DNA from: Clostridiales bacterium
Lineage (GTDB): Bacteria > Bacillota > Clostridia > Oscillospirales > Acutalibacteraceae
Reading direction: 5' to 3'
Assembly: GCA_019419895.1 (NCBI GenBank)
Contig: JAHZIE010000007.1
Coordinates: forward strand, 24,475-63,425
DNA length: 38,951 nt
Positions 24,876 through 33,536 of the stretch are shown piece by piece. The position numbers and the translations under genes are program-made. The number at the start of each line of letters is the position of its first letter. The first letter of the stretch is position 1. The notes beneath the pieces were generated by a model. That model was not told the origin of the DNA. It ran no database searches and saw nothing but the letters and a program-made list of their open reading frames with translations.

Positions 24876-25062
24876 GCCTTTGAAGGCGCATGCTGGAAAG
24901 CGGGGAAATAAAAAATAAAAATTTAATTGCAAAAATCTATGGATACGAATTCTTATTCGTGTACATATGGGGGATATTCCGTAATAATAGAATTATGTTT
25001 TTACATTAGGCGCTTTCCAGCGATATGGATGCCAAATTTTGTGTGATAAATTCACAACCGGC

Positions 25063-25317
25063 CTACGGTTCAACCTCTTTGAGAAGATTCAAGTCCAGAT
25101 CCAGCGCTTTGGCGATTCTGACAACTGTGCATAAGCTGGGTTTTATGACCTTTCTTTCCTCGTATTTTTGATAGCCTCTCGAAGAAAGATAGCTTTTGCT
25201 GGCTACATCCTCCTGAGAAAGCGCTTGTCCCCTCCCTTCAATGATAAGATCGAACAGTTTGGCAAGAATAGCCTGATCTAGTATGGCCTGCTCCTCCTTT
25301 TCGGAATTGGTCTTCAT
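25063..25317 (-). CDS. Small Xre-family helix-turn-helix regulator
   Basis: This 84-residue protein has a helix-turn-helix at about residues 30-75: LSQEDVASKSYLSSRGYQKYE, then KPSLCTVVRIAKALDLDLNLL. The N-terminal 25 residues are charged and differ from the relative at 16311-16556, but the core pattern (LSQE, S-x-R-x-YQ, K-x-x-x-P-x-L-x-T-x-V) is shared. AAAGGGGGTG precedes the ATG at 25317. TGTGA/TCACA inverted repeats lie just beyond its stop (25041-25055) and in its upstream region (25389-25411), possible binding sites for autoregulation; this is inference. Confidence 0.72.
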   Translation of the reverse strand: MKTNSEKEEQAILDQAILAKLFDLIIEGRGQALSQEDVASKSYLSSRGYQKYEERKVIKPSLCTVVRIAKALDLDLNLLKEVEP

Positions 25318-25397
25318 TCAGATACACCCCCTTTCTGTTTATGCTTATAAAGGAAGTATATTTGATACCGGCCCATCTTTCCATGAGTCACAAATCG

Positions 25398-25426
25398 TTG
25401 ATTTATGTGATAAAATATGTTAAAAT
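25398..25426 (+). promoter_or_regulatory. Candidate promoter of a short transcript or GH39 leader
   Basis: TTGATT (25398-25403) and TAAAAT (25421-25426) are exactly 17 bases apart. They overlap the inverted repeat TCACA(25389)...TGTGA(25411). The next downstream landmark is a terminator, not a gene. Confidence 0.5.
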
Positions 25427-25468
25427 AAAAATTTGAGTAAACATCACAATATTTTTTGAATGAAATTG

Positions 25469-25508
25469 AAAACACGGAAAAATCCAATCGGGATTTTTCC
25501 GTGTTTTT
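25469..25508 (+). terminator. Orphan intrinsic terminator upstream of the GH39-like gene
   Basis: AAAACACGGAAAAATCC pairs perfectly with its complement around a 5-base loop (AATCG), followed by T. No gene on the plus strand precedes it, so it ends either a short RNA starting near 25433 or a leader of the downstream gene. Confidence 0.8.
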
Positions 25509-25535
25509 GTAGTATGCAGATATCGTTTTATGTAT

Positions 25536-25541
25536 TATAAT
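25536..25541 (+). promoter_or_regulatory. Candidate -10 box of the GH39-like gene
   Basis: TATAAT, about 180 bases before the start, with only a weak -35 (TATGCA). The gap 25318-25724 shows no gene beyond the listed signals. Confidence 0.4.
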
Positions 25542-25724
25542 TGAGAGTGAAAGGGGAAGGGAGAAAATAGGGAAAAATTTTTTTGACTTTCTTGCCATGA
25601 CAAAATACCGGAAAGCGGCGCGGGCGTTCATGGCGGCCATGGAGCCGTTGGAACAACGGGGAGGATTATTCCCTTCGGCGCGTTCGCCCACAGATGGTAA
25701 ATTTTTAGAAGAGAGGTATTCCAT

Positions 25725-27065
25725 ATGAAATGTGTGTCCGTTGATTTTTCCAAAGTGACCGGTACAATCAAACCCATGCACGCGGTAAACAACTCTCCTT
25801 TTGGCGACGCGCGCGGCCTGGGCACGATGAAAGCCTTTATGGAAGCGGGGATCCCCTATGCCAGAAATCACGACGCGTCTCATTACGCTGTTTATGGAGG
25901 CTCCCACGCTCACGACGTACTGAATATTTTCCCATGTTTTGACGCCGATGAAAACGATCCCGGCAGTTATGACTTTGAGCTGACCGACGGCACTATCCGG
26001 GACACTGAAGCCGTCGGCTGCAGAATGTTCTACCGCTTGGGCTCCAAAATTGAGCATGAGGCCAAAAAGTACCAGACTAAGCCGCCGAAGGATTTCAAAA
26101 AATGGGCGCGGATCTGTGAGCATATCATTGCCCATATGTGTTATGGCTGGGCGGATGGCCACCATTTTGATATTGAATACTGGGAGATCTGGAATGAAGC
26201 GGATGGATTTAACGCCGACGGTACCAAGGCCTGCTGGCAGGGCACCATGGAACAGTTTATCGACTTTTTTGAGGTGGTCGCGAAACACCTAAAATCCTGC
26301 TATCCGGAAAAGAAAATAGGAGGTCCGGCCTACACCGGCGAACCTTATTCCTGGGAGGCGATCGAGCAGTTCATTATAGAAGCGGGAAGGCGGAAAATTC
26401 CGCTGGATTTCTTCTCCTGGCACGGCTATACAACAGATCCTCACCATTACGAGAAAAGTGTGGGAAAGGTCAAGAGGCTGCTGGATGATAATGGCTTTGG
26501 AGATACAGAAATGATCCTGAATGAGTGGAATTATGTCAGGGGCTGGGTCCATGAGGATATGATGGAGTCCTATCAAACCATTCATAATGAAAAAGGGGCG
26601 GCGTTTGCGGCGGCCTCTATCCTGACCGCGCAGAAAACGCCCATGGATATGTTCATGTATTACGACGCGGGCCCCAGCAGCGCTTATACCGGCCTTTTCG
26701 CGCCCTGGACTTTTCAGTGCCAAAAGCCCTATTATGCTTTTTGGCAGTTCAACAAGCTCTATCAATTGAAAAATGAGGTTCATACCACTACGGACAGTGG
26801 GGATGTTTATATCGGCGCTGCGTCCTCCAACGGCCGGAGCGCTGTTCAAATCGCTTATTTCTCAGATGCTCCCGCGGAAAAGGAGACTATCGAACTCTCT
26901 TTCCGGGGACTGGAGCAGCCCACGGAGTTTCAAACCTTTCTGGTGGACGGAGAAAATACTAATGAGCTGGTACGGAGCGACATTTACACCGTCGCGCAGG
27001 GAAGGCTGTATCTGAAGCTGAAGCCAAACTCTACTGTTTTGATCACAGGGACCCCGGTAAAATAG
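25725..27065 (+). CDS. GH39-like glycosidase (beta-xylosidase / iduronidase type)
   Basis: This 446-residue clan GH-A enzyme has an (alpha/beta)8 barrel. YWEIWNEADG holds the putative acid/base Glu158, and MILNEWNYV holds the putative nucleophile Glu267; these are the expected barrel strands 4 and 7. A short beta-domain (about 375-446) completes it, as in GH39. Substrates of the family include beta-xylosides and alpha-L-iduronides; which applies here is not readable. No signal peptide, so it works in the cytoplasm on imported oligosaccharides. AGAGAGG precedes the ATG. It is a single-gene unit with a terminator at 27205. Confidence 0.8.
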   Translation: MKCVSVDFSKVTGTIKPMHAVNNSPFGDARGLGTMKAFMEAGIPYARNHDASHYAVYGGSHAHDVLNIFPCFDADENDPGSYDFELTDGTIRDTEAVGCRMFYRLGSKIEHEAKKYQTKPPKDFKKWARICEHIIAHMCYGWADGHHFDIEYWEIWNEADGFNADGTKACWQGTMEQFIDFFEVVAKHLKSCYPEKKIGGPAYTGEPYSWEAIEQFIIEAGRRKIPLDFFSWHGYTTDPHHYEKSVGKVKRLLDDNGFGDTEMILNEWNYVRGWVHEDMMESYQTIHNEKGAAFAAASILTAQKTPMDMFMYYDAGPSSAYTGLFAPWTFQCQKPYYAFWQFNKLYQLKNEVHTTTDSGDVYIGAASSNGRSAVQIAYFSDAPAEKETIELSFRGLEQPTEFQTFLVDGENTNELVRSDIYTVAQGRLYLKLKPNSTVLITGTPVK

Positions 27066-27204
27066 TCCGCGCCGGACATCAGAAACGATGGGATCGGCTG
27101 CCTGTTCAGGCTCGCGCCGGTCAGTTCCCCGAACCCGCGCTGAATGGACGGCTATAGGAGCATACCTTAATCCTTTTTTGTCCAGTTAAACTGCATTAGG
27201 CAGG

Positions 27205-27240
27205 AAAAATCCTCCCCGGTGGCGCCGGTGAGGATTTTTT
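27205..27240 (+). terminator. Intrinsic terminator of the GH39-like gene
   Basis: AAAAATCCTC pairs with GAGGATTTTT and the inner CCGG with CCGG; six T follow. Confidence 0.85.
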
Positions 27241-27290
27241 GGGAAAAGGCTTGTATCCGCGTTTAAAAAGAGGCGGCGAAGGATGCTGAA

Positions 27291-27469
27291 AAATACCGCG
27301 GAGGACTTTTAAATTCTCCGCGGTATTTCAGAAAGGTGAAAGGGAACGTTTCTTTTTCAGAGAATGGCAGGAGAAATCCCCAGTCAAACGGCTGGGGATT
27401 TAAATTAAAGCGTAATCCTTTCCAATGTGGAAGGCCAATTCAAATTAATATTTTTCCAATGCTGGAAAA
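27291..27469. repeat. Cluster of four hairpins in a gene-free interval
   Basis: The hairpins are AAATACCGCGGAG/complement (27291-27328, 13 bp perfect), AAATCCCCAG/CTGGGGATTT (27374-27401), CTTTCC/GGAAGG (27418-27434) and TTTTCCA/TGGAAAA (27452-27469). The last two share a TTCCAATG(C)TGGAA core. None has a strong plus-strand T-run. The gap 27066-27754 has no supportable gene. Confidence 0.6.
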
Positions 27470-27710
27470 GGCCGTTTGAGGGGCGTCCCATAAAATCGAA
27501 GCCTGGGGAAGCGGTTCGTTTTCGCGAGGAGGAGAAAGAGGGCATACAAAAAAGACGCCTTTATAAAATTTGAATGTGGAGAAGGACCAGCGAGGGGATT
27601 TACAACCGGGCGGATGAACCGACCGTGATCTTTTGGGAAAAGAAGAAACGCCGTAACCGTACTAGACAAGTGCCATGACAAAAGTAGTCAAACAGAAAAG
27701 AATAAAAAAT

Positions 27711-27750
27711 AACCGCAGGGATAAGCGAAAAACAGCTTTCCCATGCGGTT
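27711..27750 (-). terminator. Terminator of tRNA-Thr
   Basis: On the minus strand AACCGCA..GGGA pairs with TCCC..TGCGGTT (one bulged base), then ATTTTTTATT, starting five bases after the tRNA. Confidence 0.85.
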
Positions 27751-27754
27751 TTTA

Positions 27755-27830
27755 TGGAGCTGGAGATCGGACTTGAACCGACGACCTGCTGATTACGAAT
27801 CAGCTGCTCTACCAGCTGAGCCACTCCAGC
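27755..27830 (-). tRNA. tRNA-Thr (anticodon CGT)
   Basis: The minus strand folds as a full cloverleaf: acceptor GCTGGAG/CTCCAGC, D arm with GGCTCAGCTGGTAGAGC, anticodon stem GCTGA/TCAGC with loop TTCGTAA (anticodon CGT at 27795-27797, reading ACG), T arm with GGTTCAAGTCC, discriminator T and an encoded CCA end. It stands alone with its own promoter and terminator. Confidence 0.97.
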
Positions 27831-27860
27831 ATAATAAATCCAAATATTTGACGCTAAATA

Positions 27861-27889
27861 ATTATACAGAATTTTTCCTCTTCCGTCAA
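27861..27889 (-). promoter_or_regulatory. Promoter of tRNA-Thr
   Basis: On the minus strand TTGACG (27884-27889) and TATAAT (27861-27866) are 17 bases apart, about 30 bases before the tRNA. Confidence 0.85.
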
Positions 27890-27927
27890 TATCCAGAACG
27901 GATATTTTCAAAGCTTTGCCAATATTC

Positions 27928-27956
27928 TTGACATCGGGGCGTTCCTGGATTAAACT
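27928..27956 (+). promoter_or_regulatory. Promoter of glyS
   Basis: TTGACA (27928-27933) and TAAACT (27951-27956) are 17 bases apart. The leader is only about 40 bases, so there is no room for a T-box. Confidence 0.7.
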
Positions 27957-28003
27957 TAACATTATATCAGGAGATTGACGTATTGATTTGGAGGGAAGCT
28001 TTC

Positions 28004-29392
28004 ATGCTGGCAAGTAGTGAAAAGACTATGGAAAAAATCGTGTCTTTGTGCAAAAACCGGGGTTTTGTTTATTCCGGTTCCGAAATTTACGGCGGGTTAT
28101 CCAACACATGGGATTACGGCCCCCTGGGAGTGGAATATAAAAATAATGTGAAAAAGGCCTGGTGGAAGAAATTTGTGCAGGAAAGCCCATATAATGTAGG
28201 ACTGGACTGCGCGATTCTGATGAATCCGGAGGTTTGGGTCGCGTCCGGACATGTGGGTGGTTTTTCCGATCCCCTAATGGACTGCAAAGACTGCAAAACA
28301 CGTCACCGCGCCGATAAGCTGATCGAGGACGCTACGGGTGAGGTTGCCGACGGCTGGACAAATGAGCAGATGATGACCTTTATCAAGGAGCGCCATATTA
28401 CCTGCCCAGAGTGCGGCAGCGCGAATTTTACCGATATCCGTCAATTTAATCTGATGTTTAAAACCTTCCAAGGGGTGACGGAGGACGCAAAAAATGAAAT
28501 TTATCTCCGTCCGGAAACCGCCCAGGGGATTTTTGTAAATTTCCAAAATGTCCAGCGCACCGCGAGGAAGAAGGTTCCTTTCGGCATCGCGCAGATTGGA
28601 AAAAGCTTCCGCAATGAAATCACTCCCGGCAACTTTACCTTCCGCACCAGGGAGTTTGAACAGATGGAGCTGGAGTTTTTCTGCAAGCCGGATACAGATT
28701 TGGACTGGTTCCAGTACTGGAGAAGCTACTGTGAAAACTTCCTTTTGTCCTTGGGCATGACCAAGGAAAATATGCGCCTGCGGGATCATTCCCCGGAGGA
28801 GCTTTCCTTCTATTCCAAGGCGACAACGGATATCGAATTCCTTTTCCCCTTCGGCTGGGGCGAGCTGTGGGGCATTGCCGACCGCACCAATTATGATTTG
28901 GGCCGCCATCAGGAGCATTCGGGAAAATCCATGGAATATTTTGATCCAGAAACCAGTGAAAAGTATATTCCTTATGTTGTCGAGCCCTCTCTGGGGGCTG
29001 ATCGGGTGGCTCTGGCCTTTTTGTGCGACGCCTATGACGAGGAAGAGGTCGGGGAAGGAGACAAGAAGGATACCCGCGTTGTGCTTCACCTTCATCCTGC
29101 GCTGGCGCCCTTTAAGGCCTGTGTGCTCCCCTTGTCTAAAAAGCTGTCCGAGGGAGCCCAGAAGGTTTATACCCTTTTGTCCAAGCATTTCCGTGTGGAT
29201 TATGACGACGCCGGCTCCATCGGTAAAAGATACCGCCGCCAGGATGAGATCGGCACCCCGTTCTGCCTGACCTATGACTTTGACAGCGAGAACGACGGCT
29301 GCGTCACCATACGCGACAGAGATACCATGGAACAGCAGAGGGTGAAAATTGAGGACTTGGTTTCCTTTGTGGAAGAAAAACTGGATTTTTGA
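28004..29392 (+). CDS. glyS: Glycyl-tRNA synthetase, alpha2 (GlyQS) type
   Basis: This 462-residue class II synthetase attaches glycine to tRNA-Gly. It opens MLASSEKTMEKIVSLCKNRGFVYSGSEIYGG, has motif 2 in SFRNEITPGNFTFRTREFEQMELEFF, motif 3 in SLGADRVALAFL, and a C-terminal anticodon-binding domain from about residue 355. The length and single chain match the homodimeric form rather than the GlyQ/GlyS heterotetramer. The ATG at 28004 follows GGAGGG at 27990-27995 and is preferred to an upstream TTG at 27983. It has its own promoter and terminator. Confidence 0.96.
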   Translation: MLASSEKTMEKIVSLCKNRGFVYSGSEIYGGLSNTWDYGPLGVEYKNNVKKAWWKKFVQESPYNVGLDCAILMNPEVWVASGHVGGFSDPLMDCKDCKTRHRADKLIEDATGEVADGWTNEQMMTFIKERHITCPECGSANFTDIRQFNLMFKTFQGVTEDAKNEIYLRPETAQGIFVNFQNVQRTARKKVPFGIAQIGKSFRNEITPGNFTFRTREFEQMELEFFCKPDTDLDWFQYWRSYCENFLLSLGMTKENMRLRDHSPEELSFYSKATTDIEFLFPFGWGELWGIADRTNYDLGRHQEHSGKSMEYFDPETSEKYIPYVVEPSLGADRVALAFLCDAYDEEEVGEGDKKDTRVVLHLHPALAPFKACVLPLSKKLSEGAQKVYTLLSKHFRVDYDDAGSIGKRYRRQDEIGTPFCLTYDFDSENDGCVTIRDRDTMEQQRVKIEDLVSFVEEKLDF

Positions 29393-29423
29393 CAGAACTG
29401 GATGAAGTAGACCGCTTTCATAT

Positions 29424-29463
29424 GCCGCACCTCCAAGGATGCTTCGGATGGTGCGGCTTTTTT
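29424..29463 (+). terminator. Intrinsic terminator of glyS
   Basis: GCCGCACC pairs with GGTGCGGC, with an inner TCC/GGA pairing, and six T follow. Confidence 0.88.
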
Positions 29464-29503
29464 CAAAGCTGTTTTATTTTTTAATTGTGAGAGGAAGAGA
29501 CCG

Positions 29504-30229
29504 ATGCCGCGCTTTTTTGTTGAGGATATTTCAGGGGATGAAATCGTGCTGACCGGGGGGGAGGCCCGCCATGTTTCCAGCTCCCTGAGGATGGGGCCGG
29601 GGGAAAAGCTGGTGGTGTGCGACGGAAAGGGGACGGACTGCCTCTGTGTCATTGAGAGCGCCTTCCGGGACGAGGTTCGGCTGTCTGTCTGTTCCAGGGA
29701 ACCCAGCCTCGGCGAGCCGGGGGTGAAAATTACCGTCTATCAGGGGCTTCCCAAGGGGGACAAAATGGATTGGATCGTCCAAAAGTGCGTAGAGCTTGGG
29801 GCCTGCCGGATCGTACCTGTATTGACCGGGAGGAGCGTCTCTCAGCCGGACAGGAAATCGGCGGAGAAAAAGGTGCTTCGATGGCGGAAAATCGCGGCGG
29901 AAGCGGCAAAGCAGTCTCAGCGCGGCGTGGTGCCGGAGGTGTCCGGATTGATTTCCCTGCGCGAGGCGGCGGAAGAATGCCGGGCCGGAGAATTATCCCT
30001 TTTATTTTATGAGGGGGAGGGGGAAAGGATCTCCGCCCTGCTGCCGGATTCCCCGCCGGAAAGGATAAGGATCTTTATCGGCCCGGAGGGGGGATTTCAA
30101 AGAGAAGAGGTCGGAATGCTTACGGAAAACGGAGCCAGAGCCGCCACTCTGGGGCCGCGTATCCTGAGGACGGAGACGGCTCCCATAGCGGCTCTGAGCG
30201 TCCTGATGTTTGCTTTGGGAGAAATATAG
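29504..30229 (+). CDS. rsmE: 16S rRNA (uracil-1498-N3)-methyltransferase
   Basis: This 241-residue SPOUT-class methyltransferase modifies U1498 of 16S rRNA in the 30S subunit. Family marks are MPRFFVED at the start with GGEARHVSSSLRM, the LPKGDKMDWIVQKCVELG block, and the C-terminal knot with FIGPEGGFQREEV and LGPRILRTETAPIAAL. The length is normal and the protein complete. GAGAGGAAG precedes the ATG. The histidine kinase gene follows after 53 bases without a visible terminator, so the two may be co-transcribed. Confidence 0.95.
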   Translation: MPRFFVEDISGDEIVLTGGEARHVSSSLRMGPGEKLVVCDGKGTDCLCVIESAFRDEVRLSVCSREPSLGEPGVKITVYQGLPKGDKMDWIVQKCVELGACRIVPVLTGRSVSQPDRKSAEKKVLRWRKIAAEAAKQSQRGVVPEVSGLISLREAAEECRAGELSLLFYEGEGERISALLPDSPPERIRIFIGPEGGFQREEVGMLTENGARAATLGPRILRTETAPIAALSVLMFALGEI

Positions 30230-30282
30230 GGTGCTGAAAAGGGGTGCCCGGGCTGAAAAATGAAACTACAGGAGTCGTCGGA

Positions 30283-32166
30283 ATGAAAAACAAGCAAAAA
30301 AGAACGGTGAGAACCGTATATCTGAATAAGCTGCATCGAATCAACGCGGTGATTTACGTCGTGGTCATTATTTTTTTAGGCGGCCTTCTCTCCTATTATA
30401 CCAGCGAGCTGGAGAAGAATAATATTAACGCCCTGAATCACGACGCGATGAATGAGATCACCAATTATTATGAAACCAAGAATAATAATTTCTGGACGGT
30501 CTATAAGCCCATTTACAAGGAAAGAAACTACAGTTATAAGGAAAAAGATCGTCCCTATCTCAAAGCGGTCATTGATTTTTACCAGGACGCTGAGGGGGAT
30601 TGGCTGGACAATACCCTTTTGCTGGATATGCTGGAGGACGCTCTGGCGCAGGACAGCGATATCAAATGGATAGCCATGTACCGCAACGCTTATCCGGAAA
30701 CGGCCTACCTTTTTACAGCGGGGACAAAAACCCTCAAGGAGGTGACGGAGGAAAGCTTTTCTTTCCTCTCCGATATTAAGTCGGAGGCTGACGGGAAAAT
30801 TCGAAAAAACATGGGAACAAAGCCGGTGGATGAGATTATGAACATGAACTCCAGCTTTCAAAATGAAATTATGACCTATGCCATTGCCGGCAATATGACT
30901 TCCGAAACGGGCAGCAAAGAGCTTGGGATTTTCGCGGTGGGCTATGATACCAACGTGTTTGACAGCATTTACCGCCAATATAATTTCAGCCTGGCGCCTC
31001 ATATTATGATTGCCAACTATTCAGGCGATGTTATTTATGATTCGGAGGGAAAAGCCTACGGCGCCAAGCTGGATGTGGAGCGGTACGCCGGTAAAAGCGG
31101 CGTTATCAATAATGAAAATGGGGAAAAGCTGTATATCGATACCTATTCCTATCCGACAAAGAATTTTTTTGTGGTGTCCACCGTGCCGTGGGATACTCTG
31201 AATCGCATGTCACAGAAATCTGCCCCTCTCATCTGGGGGATCACAATTTTTATGGCGGCTTTAGCAGCCGCGCTGTATATTCTGTCCGGCCATCTTTCCT
31301 CCAAAAAGGTGAATATTATTCTGGACAGCCTCAATGAGATCAGTAAGGAGGACAATCTTTCCTATCGTATCCCTATCAGTGAGGAAAAGGATGAATTCGG
31401 GGTCATCGCCAGCAACATCAACCATATGACCGAACAGCTGCAGGATTATGTTGAAAAGGTATATGTCTATTCCCTGAAACAGAAGAGCGCCGAACTGGGA
31501 GAGCTGCAAGCGAAATTTAATCCTCATTTTTTATATAACACTTTGGAGGTAATTCGGGCGGAGCTTCAGGAAAAGGGGGATACAGAAACAGCCGATATGG
31601 TGCTTCTTCTCTCTAAAATTTTCCGTAATTTTATCAATAAGCGCCAGTTTGTCACCATTCAGGAGGAATTGTCCGCCTGCGATATTTATCTGGAGCTCTT
31701 CCGCCTGCGGTATAAGGGTGGGGTGGAAGCCGGATTTGACGTAGATACGGAAATTTTGAATTACGGTATTATAAGGAATCTTCTGCAGCCGGTCATAGAA
31801 AATTATTTTGTTCATGGATTTGTGGCAAAGCAGGAGGAAAATGTGATTTATATTACCGGCCATCTGGATAAGGATGATCCGGAGTATATTATTTTGACAG
31901 TCAAGAATAACGGGGAAGCCATTTCTCACACGCGCCTGGAAGAAATCAACCGGGAGCTGGAGAGCCCCACCTCCACCCACGAGGATGGCAGGGGAGGCTA
32001 CGGCCTGAAAAACCTTCACGACCGCATCCGCACTTTCTATGGAGAACCCTGCGGCATTCAAGTGTTCAGTGACGGCAAAGAAGGAGTAGCCATTCAGCTA
32101 AGGATCCGGAAAATGACGGACAGAGAGCACGAAGAGAAGATGTCGAGAATGAGGGGAATCAATTAA
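30283..32166 (+). CDS. YesM/LytS-type sensor histidine kinase
   Basis: This 627-residue membrane kinase has a short basic N-terminus, a first membrane segment (about 20-38), an extracytoplasmic sensor of about 270 residues, a second membrane segment (about 313-335), a HAMP-like linker, and a His_kinase domain with the phospho-acceptor His415 in FNPHFLYNTLE. LQPVIENYFVHGF is the N-box and GRGGYGLKNLHDRI the G-box of the ATPase domain. Such kinases usually pair with an AraC-type response regulator and sense carbohydrates or wall stress. No response regulator is adjacent, so it is an orphan here. The ATG at 30283 follows AGGAG and is preferred to a GTG at 30244. Confidence 0.88.
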   Translation: MKNKQKRTVRTVYLNKLHRINAVIYVVVIIFLGGLLSYYTSELEKNNINALNHDAMNEITNYYETKNNNFWTVYKPIYKERNYSYKEKDRPYLKAVIDFYQDAEGDWLDNTLLLDMLEDALAQDSDIKWIAMYRNAYPETAYLFTAGTKTLKEVTEESFSFLSDIKSEADGKIRKNMGTKPVDEIMNMNSSFQNEIMTYAIAGNMTSETGSKELGIFAVGYDTNVFDSIYRQYNFSLAPHIMIANYSGDVIYDSEGKAYGAKLDVERYAGKSGVINNENGEKLYIDTYSYPTKNFFVVSTVPWDTLNRMSQKSAPLIWGITIFMAALAAALYILSGHLSSKKVNIILDSLNEISKEDNLSYRIPISEEKDEFGVIASNINHMTEQLQDYVEKVYVYSLKQKSAELGELQAKFNPHFLYNTLEVIRAELQEKGDTETADMVLLLSKIFRNFINKRQFVTIQEELSACDIYLELFRLRYKGGVEAGFDVDTEILNYGIIRNLLQPVIENYFVHGFVAKQEENVIYITGHLDKDDPEYIILTVKNNGEAISHTRLEEINRELESPTSTHEDGRGGYGLKNLHDRIRTFYGEPCGIQVFSDGKEGVAIQLRIRKMTDREHEEKMSRMRGIN

Positions 32167-32246
32167 CCTGTTCAAGGGTTTATGAAAACAAAGGCTGCCA
32201 TGGGAGGAGCGGAGGTTTAGCGGGGAATATTATTTAGCTGGTTGTT

Positions 32247-32292
32247 AAAATACAGGGACCGGATGCATTACGGCATCCGGTCCCTGTATTTT
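32247..32292. terminator. Bidirectional terminator between the kinase and LysR genes
   Basis: A 20-bp perfect stem begins AAAATACAGGGACC, has a 6-base loop and is A/T-flanked on both sides. It serves the convergent kinase (plus) and LysR (minus) genes. Confidence 0.9.
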
Positions 32293-32394
32293 ATGAGAAA
32301 AATGGAGGATGGTTTTTCACTCCGCACGCGTTTGCATCCCGAAAGGATAGTTCCCCAGCCGCCGGGGAATTTTCAGCGGTGAGTCTGAGAGATT

Positions 32395-33324
32395 TTACAC
32401 CGGGGCTTCCAGTGCGGCAATCTGTTCCTTCAGAATGGAGATAAACCGTTCCTCCGTTCCCGTCCTATTGGCCCTGGAACGGTAGATCAGCAAATCTCTG
32501 TAAATGCCCGCGTGGGAACAGGGACGGGTGATCAGGCGGTGAAGCTCCAGCTCCTGCTTTGGAACAGGACTGACCCAGATATAGCTTCCCTTCACCTGCC
32601 GCAGAATATCAAACTGACTGGCGCGATCGTAAAGCTGAATTTTTCTTCCTGCCTCCCGGGGAGGCAGCTCCTCGTCGGTTTCCGGGGGAAGGACTGGCAT
32701 ATAAAAGTCGCCGTGAATGATTTCAATATATTCTGACAGGGAATGATAAGGAATTTCTGAACAGGCGGCAAGAGGATGGGATTGATCCATCATAACCAGC
32801 ATGGGATACTGCCAGAGCTGTTCAAATTCCAGCCGGTTTTCCTTAATCATGTTGAGAAAATAAGATTCGTGGGAAATTTCATAGCGTACAATTCCAAGGG
32901 TAGAAGAATTGTCGGAAACATCATTGATGACGCTGATGGCGTTTGTCTCGCGGTAACGAAGATCCAGAGAGCCTTTCTCCTCTGCGAGAAAGGAGGAAAA
33001 CTGGCTGAAGGCGCAGGATATATAAGTGGCGCGCGGCACCGACAGCCCCATAGTAATGGCTCCGCCGCTGCTGGAGGTGTAAAGCTTTTCCAGCTGCTCC
33101 ACTTGGGAAAGAATGGATTTGGCGTACCAGAGAAAATCCATTCCCTTTTTGGTAAAGACAACGCCCCGGGCGGTTCTTTCAAAAAGGGTGATGCCAAGTT
33201 CGTTTTCGAGCTCTCGCAGGCTTTTGCTCAGGTTGGGCTGACCCATATAGAGTTTTTTCGCGGCGGCGGTGATAGAGCGTGTTTTTTCCACCTCTACCAC
33301 GTATTTCAACTGTTGTAAGTTCAT
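32395..33324 (-). CDS. LysR-family transcriptional regulator
   Basis: This 309-residue protein starts MNLQQLKYVVEVEKTRSITAAAKKLYMGQPNLSKS, the LysR winged helix-turn-helix (residues 1-60), with a periplasmic-binding-protein-like effector domain from about residue 90. LysR proteins commonly regulate the divergent neighbour; here that is an iron-containing alcohol dehydrogenase 261 bases away. The effector is not readable. The ATG at 33324 follows GGAGG and is preferred to an upstream in-frame start at 33363. Confidence 0.9.
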   Translation of the reverse strand: MNLQQLKYVVEVEKTRSITAAAKKLYMGQPNLSKSLRELENELGITLFERTARGVVFTKKGMDFLWYAKSILSQVEQLEKLYTSSSGGAITMGLSVPRATYISCAFSQFSSFLAEEKGSLDLRYRETNAISVINDVSDNSSTLGIVRYEISHESYFLNMIKENRLEFEQLWQYPMLVMMDQSHPLAACSEIPYHSLSEYIEIIHGDFYMPVLPPETDEELPPREAGRKIQLYDRASQFDILRQVKGSYIWVSPVPKQELELHRLITRPCSHAGIYRDLLIYRSRANRTGTEERFISILKEQIAALEAPV

Positions 33325-33409
33325 GGCTGTCCTCCGTTTGAATAAGATTGGTGGCCAAGACAAAAAACGACAGAAAATGCGTGGGTTTTAAAAGCGCTAC
33401 TATGCCTTT

Positions 33410-33418
33410 ATTATATCA
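33410..33418 (-). promoter_or_regulatory. Extended -10 promoter of the LysR gene
   Basis: On the minus strand TGATATAAT is an extended -10, leaving a leader of about 80 bases. No clear -35. Confidence 0.5.
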
Positions 33419-33536
33419 CAACCATATAAATTTTACATTACCCAAAAATCAAATTAAATGATAAAATTTTAACAAGGAAACTGAAAAGAGAAAAATTGAC
33501 GGACGGATGTTATTCTCTTTTGGATGGTTCTTACAA

